DNA of 64,000 nt from Deltaproteobacteria bacterium (lineage in GTDB: Bacteria > Myxococcota > Kuafuiibacteriia > Kuafuiibacteriales > Kuafuiibacteriaceae). Location: assembly GCA_020632995.1 (NCBI GenBank), contig JACKEN010000010.1, forward strand, positions 124,001-188,000, read 5' to 3'. Below are positions 42,889 to 50,097 of this stretch, one piece after another (position 1 is the first letter of the stretch; each line of letters begins with the position of its first letter). The notes beneath the pieces were generated by a model. It worked only from the letters and a program-made list of their open reading frames with translations. It ran no database searches and was not told the origin of the DNA. The translations under genes and the position numbers were made by a program.

Positions 42889-45648
42889 ATGTCCGCCGCG
42901 AACCGCGATGAGCCCTCGGGCCCCGCCCGGGGGGCCGGCGGCACCCCACGCCGCACCGGGGGCCGGGGTGAGCTGCTCCGGACCCTGCCCATCGCGCTCG
43001 CCTACAGCCTGATCCTCGCCTCGCTCTACCTCCTGAAGCCGGCCCGGAACGCCCTGTTCCTCAACAACCTCGGCATCGGCCAGCTCCCCTATGTCCTCAT
43101 CCTGGTGGCCCTGGTCGGGGGCGGCGCCGCCGCGCTGTATGGCCGCTACGCCCGAAGCGTCCGGGTCGACCGGCTGGTGCGGCGCACCTTCATCCTCCTC
43201 GCCGCGCTGTTGTTGGTGTTCCGCTGGCTCCTCGAGACGCGCTGGGGCTGGGTCTACTACGCGTTCTACATCTGGGTGACCCTGCACGGGCTCCTGACCA
43301 CCTCGTTGGTGTGGCTCCTGGCCAACGCGGTCTTCACCCCGCGCGAGGCGCGGCGGGTGTTCGGCTTCATCGGCACCGGGGGCATCGCGGGCGCGATCGT
43401 GGGCGGCACCTTCACCTCCGCCGCCGCCTCCACCCTCGGCACCGAGAACCTGCTCTACGTCTGCGCGGCGATCCTGCTGGTGTGCATCCCGCTCTTGCGC
43501 CGCACCCCGCTCATGGAGACCCCGGCCCGGCGCAGGAAGGGCGACGAGGGCGACGGCGGTATGCAGGACATCCTGCGCTCACCCCTGCTGCGCACGTTGG
43601 CCATCACCACCGGCCTCATCGCGGTGGTGTCGGTGGTGGTCGACATCCAGTTCAACGAGCTGGTCGACCGCGTCTACCCGGATCAGGACACCAAGACCGC
43701 GTTCTTCGGCCGCTTCTTCGCGGTGCTCTCGACCCTCGGGTTCCTGTTCCAGCTCGCGATCACCCCGGTGCTCCTGCGCCGCCTCGGCGCCGGCTTCGCG
43801 GTGCTGATCCTGCCGGTGCTCACCGGCCTCGGCTCCCTCGCCATCCTCGCGGTGCCCGGCCTCGCCGCCGGGATCATGGCCAAGGGCGCCGACGGGACCT
43901 TCCGCCACTCCCTGCACAAGTCGGCCAACGAGGTGCTCTTCCTGCCGGTGCCGGCGGGGCTGAAGAGCCAGGCCAAGCTCTTCCTGGACACCACGGTGGA
44001 CACCGCGGCGAGCGGCCTCGGGGCCCTGTTGGTGCTCCTCCTCACCGGTCCGCTGGCGATGTCGCATGACAAGCTGTCCTTCATCTCGGTCGGCCTCGTG
44101 GTGGTCGTGGTGTTGGTGGGCGCGTCGATGCGCCGGGCGTACGTGGACGCGTTCCGCGACGCGCTGGCCGGCCAGAAGCTCGACCTCGAGGAGCTGCGAA
44201 TCAGCATGGCGGAGGCCGGCGCCCTGAAGGCGCTCCTGCCCGCCCTCGAGAGCGAGAACCCGCGACAGCTGGTCTACGTGCTCGACCTCCTCACCCAGGT
44301 GCGCGGCAAGGAGGTGGCGGCGCAGATCATGCCCTTGCTCGCCCACCCCTCCCCCGAGGTGAGGCGCCACGCCCTGGTGGCGCTCCACGGCCAGGCGACC
44401 CCGCCGCCGCAAGCGACCTTGCGAGCGCTGATCACCGACCCGGATCCCGAGGTCCGGCTCGAGGCGATGACCCTGCTCACCCACGGCGAGGAGCGCCCGG
44501 CGGCGGAGGTGCTCGACGGGTACCTCGACGCCGAGGACCCCCGGGTGGCCACCGCCGCCCTCGGGGTGGTGGCGCGGGAGGGCCCCCAGGTCGCGCAAGC
44601 CCTCTTGTCACCGGCGCGGGTCGCGAGGCTGCTCGACGCGGGCGGCGGCGCCCCCCTGGTCGAGGCGCTGGCCGGCGCCCTCGCGGGGCTCGACGACCCC
44701 GCCCTCTCCACCCGCTTCTGGGACCTCGCCAACGGCGAGGACATCAGCGTCGCGAGGGCGGCGGTGGAGGGCCTCGGCCGCCACCAGTGCGTCGGCGCGG
44801 CCGAGTGGCTCCTCGCCCGCCTGGAGCACCGCGCCCTGAGGGGCCCCGCCCGCCGGGCCCTCGCCCGCTGCGGCGAGCCGGTGGTCCCCACCCTCGCCCA
44901 GGCCCTGGCCGACAAGAGCGGCCCCCCGGCCATTCGGCGCGCGGTCCCCCGGGTGCTCGGCCAGATCCCGGTCCAGGCCTCGGTCGACACCCTCCTCGGC
45001 CACACCGCGGCCCACGACGTGCCGCTGCGCCGGCAGGTGGTGCGCGCCCTCGCCCGGCTCCGCGCCGGCTACCCCGAGCTGATCTTCCCCCGCCAGATCG
45101 TGCTGCAGGCGGTCTTGCGCGAGGCGGAGTCCTACTACGCGGGCCTGCAGATCATCGCGATCCTCGGGGCCGCCCCCGCCGAAGGGCCGGGCGAGACGCT
45201 GCTCCGGCGCGCGGTGCGGGAGCGCCAGGCCAGCACCCTCGAGGACCTCTTCCTCCTCATGGGCCTGCGCTACGGCCCCCGCGACATGGCCACCGCCTAC
45301 CAGGGCCTCATCAGCCCTCGCCCCGCGCTGCGCGCGTCGGCGGTGGAGTTCCTCGACAACCTCCTGAAGCGGAGGATCCGGGAGGTGCTGATCCCCATCC
45401 TCGAGCCCGGCCCCCTGCCCGAGCTCCAGGCCCAGGCGCGGGCCCTGTTCGGCGCCGCGATCGAGACCCGCGCCGACGCCCTCGCCCACCTCCTCGAGGG
45501 CCGTGATCCGTGGCTCCGGGCGTGCGCGCTGTTCGTGCTGAGCGAGGCGGAGCGGGCGCATTTTCGGGCCGAGGTGGCGCGGGCGGCCCAGGATCCCGAC
45601 CCGGTGGTGCGGGAGGCGGCGGAGCGGGCGGTGGGGGCTGATGCTTGA
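42889..45648 (+). CDS. NTP/NDP-exchange-like MFS transporter fused to HEAT repeats
   Basis: 919 aa. Residues about 25-430 carry about twelve hydrophobic helices beginning SLILASLYLLKPARNALFL, followed by LPYVLILVALVGGG, ANAVFTPREARRVFGFIGTGGIAGAIVGG and KSANEVLFLPVPAGLKSQAKLFLDTTVDTAASGLG; these match the Npt/ADP-ATP-translocase-like family. Residues about 470-915 are HEAT-type helical repeats (SPEVRRHALVALHG, DPEVRLEAMTLLTHG, DPVVREAAERAV). The repeats should be cytoplasmic and may bind a partner. Real substrate unknown. Three dispersed repeats are in the HEAT part. Confidence 0.82.
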   Translation: MSAANRDEPSGPARGAGGTPRRTGGRGELLRTLPIALAYSLILASLYLLKPARNALFLNNLGIGQLPYVLILVALVGGGAAALYGRYARSVRVDRLVRRTFILLAALLLVFRWLLETRWGWVYYAFYIWVTLHGLLTTSLVWLLANAVFTPREARRVFGFIGTGGIAGAIVGGTFTSAAASTLGTENLLYVCAAILLVCIPLLRRTPLMETPARRRKGDEGDGGMQDILRSPLLRTLAITTGLIAVVSVVVDIQFNELVDRVYPDQDTKTAFFGRFFAVLSTLGFLFQLAITPVLLRRLGAGFAVLILPVLTGLGSLAILAVPGLAAGIMAKGADGTFRHSLHKSANEVLFLPVPAGLKSQAKLFLDTTVDTAASGLGALLVLLLTGPLAMSHDKLSFISVGLVVVVVLVGASMRRAYVDAFRDALAGQKLDLEELRISMAEAGALKALLPALESENPRQLVYVLDLLTQVRGKEVAAQIMPLLAHPSPEVRRHALVALHGQATPPPQATLRALITDPDPEVRLEAMTLLTHGEERPAAEVLDGYLDAEDPRVATAALGVVAREGPQVAQALLSPARVARLLDAGGGAPLVEALAGALAGLDDPALSTRFWDLANGEDISVARAAVEGLGRHQCVGAAEWLLARLEHRALRGPARRALARCGEPVVPTLAQALADKSGPPAIRRAVPRVLGQIPVQASVDTLLGHTAAHDVPLRRQVVRALARLRAGYPELIFPRQIVLQAVLREAESYYAGLQIIAILGAAPAEGPGETLLRRAVRERQASTLEDLFLLMGLRYGPRDMATAYQGLISPRPALRASAVEFLDNLLKRRIREVLIPILEPGPLPELQAQARALFGAAIETRADALAHLLEGRDPWLRACALFVLSEAERAHFRAEVARAAQDPDPVVREAAERAVGADA

Positions 45649-45706
45649 GAAGTGTTCGACCACGTCCACGCCCACGTTCACGTTCACGGCCGGACACGTT
45701 GGCGAA

Positions 45707-45721
45707 TGGCGAGGTTGTTGC
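45707..45721 (+). promoter_or_regulatory. Candidate sigma54 promoter before the 57-aa gene
   Basis: TGGC, seven bases, TTGC: the GG and GC dinucleotides are exactly ten bases apart as sigma54 requires, 34 nt before the ATG at 45755. It overlaps the end of a competing sigma70-like pair, TTGTTG (45715-45720) with TACGCT (45739-45744) at 18 bp. Only one of the two can be right. Confidence 0.35.
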
Positions 45722-45754
45722 GCCATCTGGTCGGCGCGTACGCTCGAGACCGCG

Positions 45755-45928
45755 ATGAAGACGCTGATCGTCCAGGTCCAGGCGGAGCGCCTGAGTGCGC
45801 CCCACGACGTGGCCGCGCTGATGGAGCGCGTGGTGGCGCTGCAGGAGGGGGCTGAGGTCAGGCACGGCTCCGACGACGGCGAGTGGGCCGACGTCTGCAT
45901 GCGAACCGAGGCGCCCGAGTTGCTCTGA
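45755..45928 (+). CDS. 57-aa protein of unknown function
   Basis: Begins MKTLIVQVQAERLSAPHDVA, one amphipathic segment and an acidic tail (SDDGEWADVCMRTEAPELL). The larger open frame from 45641 overlaps the HEAT gene and codes for Thr-rich sequence unlike protein, so the ATG at 45755 is preferred. No signal peptide, membrane segment or recognisable domain. It lies between the NTT-HEAT transporter and the CNBD protein and has its own promoter-like sequences. Confidence 0.5.
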   Translation: MKTLIVQVQAERLSAPHDVAALMERVVALQEGAEVRHGSDDGEWADVCMRTEAPELL

Positions 45929-45962
45929 CCTTTCCCCCTTCGCGCCCCACCCGCCTCTGGGC

Positions 45963-45968
45963 TACAAC
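45963..45968 (+). promoter_or_regulatory. Candidate -10 box of the CNBD gene
   Basis: TACAAC ends 9 nt before the ATG at 45978. Confidence 0.35.
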
Positions 45969-45977
45969 TGCGCCGGC

Positions 45978-46421
45978 ATGCTGACGGTGGTGGAGAAGGT
46001 GATCTTCCTCCAGGCGGTGGACGTCTTCTCCGAGGTCCCCACCGAGCAGCTCGCGTTCCTCGGCGCGGTGGCGGAGGAGCTGAGCGCGGCGGAGGGCGAG
46101 ACCCTGTACCGGACCGACGAGCCGTCGGACTGCATGTACCTGGTGCTGGAGGGCGAGGTGCGGCTGCACCGGGGGGAGATCCAGGTGACGGTGGCGCGGG
46201 CGCGGGAGGCGTTCGGGACCTGGGCCCTGTTCGACGACGAGCCCCGGCTGACGTCGGCCACCTGCGTGCGGGCCTCGCGGCTGCTCCGGGTGGACAAGGA
46301 CGACTTCATCGAGGTCCTGGCCGACAACGTGCAGATCACCCAGGGGGTGCTGAAGGCGGTGGTGCGGCGCCTGCGGGCGCTCGGACGGGCGGTGGCCCAG
46401 CCGACGCCATCTCAGGGTTAA
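45978..46421 (+). CDS. Cyclic nucleotide-binding domain protein
   Basis: 147 aa made of a single CNBD: FLQAVDVFSEVPTEQLAFLG, GETLYRTDEPSDCMYLVLEGEVRLHRG, and AREAFGTWALFDDEPRLTSATC, where the phosphate-binding cassette should be. The cassette lacks the usual RxA arginine pattern, so nucleotide binding is doubtful. There is no DNA-binding C-terminus, unlike CRP. It precedes a stand-alone response regulator by 84 bp. Confidence 0.85.
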   Translation: MLTVVEKVIFLQAVDVFSEVPTEQLAFLGAVAEELSAAEGETLYRTDEPSDCMYLVLEGEVRLHRGEIQVTVARAREAFGTWALFDDEPRLTSATCVRASRLLRVDKDDFIEVLADNVQITQGVLKAVVRRLRALGRAVAQPTPSQG

Positions 46422-46505
46422 CGCCATACATGAAGCCGGAGCCGCACTTGGGTGTGGCAAGGGCGGGGCGCTGGCGGTATGGCATGCCCGAGGCGGGGGG
46501 ACGAG

Positions 46506-46985
46506 ATGGCAGATTCACACGCGGAGACCATCGTCATCGTGGATGACGAGGACATGGTGCTCACCAGCCTCAACGCCTACCTGACGCTCGAGACCGAGTA
46601 CGCGGTGGAGACCTTCAACTCCGCCAACAAGGCGCTCGAGTTCATCTCGACGAACACCATCGACCTCGTGATCTCCGACTACCTGATGCCGGAGATGGAC
46701 GGCATCACCTTCCTCGCGAAGGTGAAGGCGATGCAGCCCGATGCCCCGCGGATCATCCTGACCGGCTACGCCGACAAGGAGAACGCCATCAAGGGCATCA
46801 ACGAGGTGGGGCTGTACCAGTACATCGAGAAGCCGTGGGACAACGACGACCTGCGGCTGGTGATCCGGAACGCGCTGGAGAAGAAGCAGCTGATGAGCAA
46901 GCTCCAGGAGAAGATCAACGAGATCAACAAGGCCTACGGGGAGCTCCAGAACATCCAGCAGGAGATCCTGAAGACCTTCGTCTAG
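46506..46985 (+). CDS. Stand-alone response regulator with coiled-coil tail
   Basis: 159 aa. Receiver domain with acidic pair VDDEDM, phospho-acceptor in VISDYLMPEMDG (Asp about 57), Thr in ILTGYAD and Lys in IEKPWDNDDL, the same type as RpfG-like receivers. The last 35 residues (KKQLMSKLQEKINEINKAYGELQ) form a coiled coil with no output domain, so it acts by protein contact. ATG 46506 follows a GGGGGG stretch; ATG 46479 is in frame but the sequence between is not protein-like. Its stop codon overlaps that of the convergent lipoprotein. Confidence 0.9.
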   Translation: MADSHAETIVIVDDEDMVLTSLNAYLTLETEYAVETFNSANKALEFISTNTIDLVISDYLMPEMDGITFLAKVKAMQPDAPRIILTGYADKENAIKGINEVGLYQYIEKPWDNDDLRLVIRNALEKKQLMSKLQEKINEINKAYGELQNIQQEILKTFV

Positions 46986-47572
46986 GGCGCCCTGCACTCC
47001 TCGATGCGGGCGCAGCCCTCGTAGCACCCGCCGCGGTAGCCGATGACGTAGGGCCCGTCGCACTCCGGCGGGATCCGATCGCACAGGATCTCGGGCGGCG
47101 CCTCGCAGATCGCTGGCCCCTCACTGCAGCGCTCGAAGAAGATGCAGCAGCCAGGCGTGTTGCAGTCACAGACGGGGACGGCGTCGGCGTTGTAGACCGC
47201 GTGGCAGTCGGGGTGGTCGAGGCACGCCTCCTCGCCCAGGTCGAAGCAGTCCGGGCACGCGATGGCCGGGCACGAGATGGGGGACTCGCCGTAGTCGTGG
47301 CACTCGCCGAACAGGACCTGCCCGTAGCACCCGTTGCAGGTGTCCCAGCGGCAGCGCCGATCGTTGCACGTCTGCTCGTCGAGCCCGTCGCAGCGCCCCA
47401 CCCCGGCGTCCACCAACACCGTGCTCCCGGCGTCCACCACCCCGGCGTCCGCCGTCCCCGAGTCGGGGAACCCGGCGTCGGCGACCCCGGTGTTCCGGAG
47501 GGACTCGAGCGGGGTGGTGCGGCCGGAGCAGGCCAGGGGCACGAGGAACAGGAGGAGGGCAGCGCGGCGCAT
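46982..47572 (-). CDS. Cysteine-rich lipoprotein
   Basis: 196 aa. MRRAALLLFLVPLAC is a lipoprotein signal. A DAG-rich linker (residues about 30-60) leads to a domain with about 24 cysteines (CNDRRCRWDTCNGCYG, CPAIACPDCFDLGEEACLDH, CDCNTPGCCIFFERC), spaced for disulfides in the periplasm or on the surface. This is a myxobacterial type of orphan surface lipoprotein. A TAGGTC box lies 5 nt before the ATG. Confidence 0.8.
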   Translation of the reverse strand: MRRAALLLFLVPLACSGRTTPLESLRNTGVADAGFPDSGTADAGVVDAGSTVLVDAGVGRCDGLDEQTCNDRRCRWDTCNGCYGQVLFGECHDYGESPISCPAIACPDCFDLGEEACLDHPDCHAVYNADAVPVCDCNTPGCCIFFERCSEGPAICEAPPEILCDRIPPECDGPYVIGYRGGCYEGCARIEECRAP

Positions 47573-47577
47573 TGGAG

Positions 47578-47583
47578 GACCTA
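47578..47583 (-). promoter_or_regulatory. Candidate -10 box of the Cys-rich lipoprotein gene
   Basis: TAGGTC on the minus strand, 5 nt before ATG 47572. Confidence 0.3.
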
Positions 47584-47710
47584 CAGCAACCCCCATGCCC
47601 GCCGGACGTCCAGAGCCTTCCGCGCCTGCCCCTCAGGAATTCATGGGCGGCGCGCCAGCACCCGAACACTTGCGCTGGAGCGCGGCCCGGCCTACGGAAG
47701 ATGAACGACC

Positions 47711-47732
47711 CCACGTGCGTAAAGTCACGTGG
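47711..47732. promoter_or_regulatory. Perfect 7-bp inverted repeat upstream of csrA
   Basis: CCACGTG, eight bases, CACGTGG, 44 bp before the csrA TTG. It may be an operator or, in the csrA leader, a hairpin. GGA triplets (in GAGGACGAG and in the ribosome site CAGGAGG) follow and could be CsrA-binding sites for self-repression. Confidence 0.45.
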
Positions 47733-47775
47733 CTGCCCTCGAGGACGAGGTCGCAGAAAGGCTCCAGGAGGTCCA

Positions 47776-47994
47776 TTGCTCTCGCTCGCCCGCCGCCCCG
47801 GTCAGAAGATCCGCATCGGAGAGAACATCGTCCTGGTGGTGCGGGAGATCCGCGGCCGCCAGGTGAAGCTGGGCATCGAGGCCCCGGCCGACGTGCGGGT
47901 GCTGCGGGAGGAGATCTACGAGGAGCTGTGCGCCGCCAACCAGGCCGCGGCGCGGCTCCAGGAGATCCCCCCTGGCCTCCGGGGGCCCCGTTGA
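47776..47994 (+). CDS. csrA: Carbon storage regulator, RNA-binding translational regulator
   Basis: 72 aa. LSLARRPGQKIRIGENIVLVVREIRGRQVKLGIEAPADVRVLREEIYEEL is the complete CsrA core; the beta-1 strand differs slightly (LARRPGQK for the usual LSRKxGE). It binds GGA in mRNA leaders to block or help translation. Start is TTG 47776 with AGGAGG four to five bases upstream. The end overlaps fliW (TTGA), whose product sequesters CsrA. A C-terminal extension of about ten residues is beyond the conserved part. Confidence 0.93.
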   Translation: MLSLARRPGQKIRIGENIVLVVREIRGRQVKLGIEAPADVRVLREEIYEELCAANQAAARLQEIPPGLRGPR

Positions 47995-48431
47995 AGCTCG
48001 ACACCCGCCCCCTCGGCACGGTGGAGGTCGATCCGACCCGGGTGGTGACCTTCCCCGAGGGCCTGCCCGGCTTCACGTCCAAGCGCTTCGCGCTGGTGGC
48101 CGCGCCCGACGCGCCGCGGGTGGAGTGGCTCTGCTCGCTCGAGGATCCCGAGCTCGCCCTCCTGGTGGTGGACCCCGCCGTCCTCGACCTCGACTACGCG
48201 CCCCGCCTCAAGCCCAACGAGGCCGCGGTGGTGCAGCCGGGCGGCGACGGCGACCGGCTGGAGTACCGCCTGGTGGCGAGCGCCGACGAGGCGGGCGGGG
48301 TGCAGCTCAACATGTTCGCGCCCATCCTGATCAACATGGCCGCCGGGCTGGCCATGCAGCTTCCCCTGGTGGGCTCCGGCCACACCACCCACGCCCCCTG
48401 GCCCCCGAAGGAGGAGGAGACCGCGCCATGA
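47991..48431 (+). CDS. fliW: Flagellar assembly factor FliW / CsrA antagonist
   Basis: 146 aa. GTVEVDPTRVVTFPEGLPGF, FALVAAPDAPRVEWLCSLEDPELALLVVDP and the diagnostic QLNMFAPILINMAAGLAMQ place it as FliW. In flagellated bacteria it binds both flagellin and CsrA; here no flagellar gene is in the window. Translation starts at TTG 47991 and its stop overlaps the next ATG (ATGA). Chain csrA-fliW-RsbR-like is tightly coupled. Confidence 0.9.
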   Translation: MKLDTRPLGTVEVDPTRVVTFPEGLPGFTSKRFALVAAPDAPRVEWLCSLEDPELALLVVDPAVLDLDYAPRLKPNEAAVVQPGGDGDRLEYRLVASADEAGGVQLNMFAPILINMAAGLAMQLPLVGSGHTTHAPWPPKEEETAP

Positions 48432-48937
48432 TTGAGCTGTTCACCTTCCTGGAGAAGAACAAGCAGGAGATCATCGAGGATCTCATGGAGACCATCCCGG
48501 CCACCGTGCCGGCGTACATGAAGGTCCCCAAGACCGAGCTCCGGCAGACCCTCGAGCACCTGCTGGAGGCCTACGGCGACTACCTGGTCACCGGCGAGCC
48601 CGACACCCTCACCTCGGTGCTGCGCTACATCACCAAGGTGCGCGCCCAGCAGAGCTTCAAGCTCTCCGACGTGCTGCGCTCGCTCCTCCTGCTGCCCCCC
48701 ACCATCCGGACCCGACTGCAAGAGGAGTTTCGCGACAACGACGCCCCCGACGCGCGCGAGCAGTACAACGACGCGATCGAGAAGTTCGAGGAGACCACCT
48801 ACAACGCGGTCTGCCTGTTCGTGGACATCTTCCAGGAGTACCTGATGAACATGGTCAACGAGCACCAGGACTACCTGAAGCGGACCAACCAGAAGTTCGG
48901 CGTCGACCTCTCCAAGTTCATCCTCTTCAAGGGCTGA
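48428..48937 (+). CDS. RsbR N-terminal-domain-like protein
   Basis: 169 aa, all helical. FLEKNKQEIIEDLMETIPATVP, ELRQTLEHLLEAYGDYLVTGEPDTL and IRTRLQEEFRDND are in the style of RsbRD_N domains, sensors of stress signalling complexes; the STAS part is absent. The assignment is moderately sure. Its ATG overlaps the fliW stop, implying that its product works with CsrA/FliW. Confidence 0.65.
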   Translation: MIELFTFLEKNKQEIIEDLMETIPATVPAYMKVPKTELRQTLEHLLEAYGDYLVTGEPDTLTSVLRYITKVRAQQSFKLSDVLRSLLLLPPTIRTRLQEEFRDNDAPDAREQYNDAIEKFEETTYNAVCLFVDIFQEYLMNMVNEHQDYLKRTNQKFGVDLSKFILFKG

Positions 48938-48945
48938 GCTGAGCC

Positions 48946-50016
48946 GTGGCGGTCAAGATCCCGGCGGGCCCCCCCGAGAAGCCCGTCAAGGACGTCGACG
49001 ACGAGATCGCGGACCGGCTGCACGGCGGCCGCTCGGGGCCGGCCGGCACCGCGCCCACCAACCGCCGCACCCCCCCGCCCAAGTCGGTGCCGCGCAAGGC
49101 CGGGCAGTACGCCCACACCCCCGGCAACCACGCCGAGGAGCAGGTGGCCGAGCCCGACCCGGCGCTGATCGCCCAGGCCAAGCAGGTCAAGCTCGAGCAG
49201 GACGCCAAGCGCGCCAAGGAGGCCGAGGAGGCGCGCAAGAAGCAGAAGAAGCGCGAGGGCGGCGATGGCCAGCAACAGGAGCGGCGCGAGCCCGAGGCGC
49301 CGAAGGCCCCGGGCACCACCGCAGGCCACCTTGCACACGACGCGAACTACTTCCGGAGCCGCACCGCCCGCAAGATGGGTTTCGAGCAGACCCCGTCCGT
49401 GGGCGACTTCATCACCGGCCTCGACTCCCCGGCCGAGGGTGAGTCGCTCGGCGCGCTCTTGCCCTCGGCCCGCGCCCGCGCCCACCCGGACCTGCCCGAG
49501 ACCGACGTCCGACCGCCGGACTTCCTCTCGCCCCTCGAGGCGATGAAGGACATCTGGATGCGCACGCGCGGTCGCATGAGCCGGCGCACCCAGGAGCTCC
49601 TCGAGGGGCCCGACCTCGAGGACCTGCTGGCGATGACGCGGGCGGTCCACGACGACGAGGCCCTGGTGAAGAAGCCGGAGGCCCGGCTCACGAGCGCGCT
49701 GTACACCGCGCTTAAGGACGAGCCGGGGCCGCTCCTGTTGGGGTTTCAGGACCCGCGCCTCACCGAGGTGTGGCGCCTGTTCCTCGACGGCTGGGAGATC
49801 TGGGTGCCGGAGGGCGACGAGGAGGGGGTGGAGCTGTTCTGGGAGGGCGAGGCCGAGGACGACCGTGGCGCGCCGATGGAGATCCTCCAGTCGCTGTCGC
49901 TCTCGCAGGGCGAGCTGGTGCTGCACACCCGCATGGGCCCGAAGGAGGACACCATCACCTTCGACGGAACGGCCTTCTTCCGCCTGAAGACCGCCCGCAA
50001 GGGCCCTCCGTCGTGA
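48946..50016 (+). CDS. Uncharacterised protein with charged coiled coil
   Basis: 356 aa starting at GTG 48946, 8 bp after the RsbR-like gene. Residues about 75-125 form a Lys/Glu-rich coil (AKQVKLEQDAKRAKEAEEAR) in a disordered N-terminal third. The rest is globular, with DFLSPLEAMKDIWMRTRGRMSRRTQELLEGPD and a C-terminal beta region (WEIWVPEGDEEGVELFWEGE, ITFDGTAFFRLK). No family recognised. An exact dispersed repeat is at 49321-49334. Confidence 0.7.
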   Translation: MAVKIPAGPPEKPVKDVDDEIADRLHGGRSGPAGTAPTNRRTPPPKSVPRKAGQYAHTPGNHAEEQVAEPDPALIAQAKQVKLEQDAKRAKEAEEARKKQKKREGGDGQQQERREPEAPKAPGTTAGHLAHDANYFRSRTARKMGFEQTPSVGDFITGLDSPAEGESLGALLPSARARAHPDLPETDVRPPDFLSPLEAMKDIWMRTRGRMSRRTQELLEGPDLEDLLAMTRAVHDDEALVKKPEARLTSALYTALKDEPGPLLLGFQDPRLTEVWRLFLDGWEIWVPEGDEEGVELFWEGEAEDDRGAPMEILQSLSLSQGELVLHTRMGPKEDTITFDGTAFFRLKTARKGPPS

Positions 50017-50097
50017 GGCGCCGGCGCGCCCGCGCGTTGAGGTCGGGGGCTGTGCTAGGCTCCCGGAGCCCCTGAGGGATCGGGGGGCGAGACGGGG

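Noticed and set aside
45661..45693. Short CACG(T/C)TCACG-like tandem units, possible repeat array
   Set aside because: Only about three imperfect units; no spacer-repeat regularity for CRISPR.
47633..47775. Minus-strand translation containing SSVGRA, sometimes a mark of a hidden tRNA gene
   Set aside because: No acceptor stem or TTCRANNC T-loop could be found in the region; taken as chance next to a palindrome.
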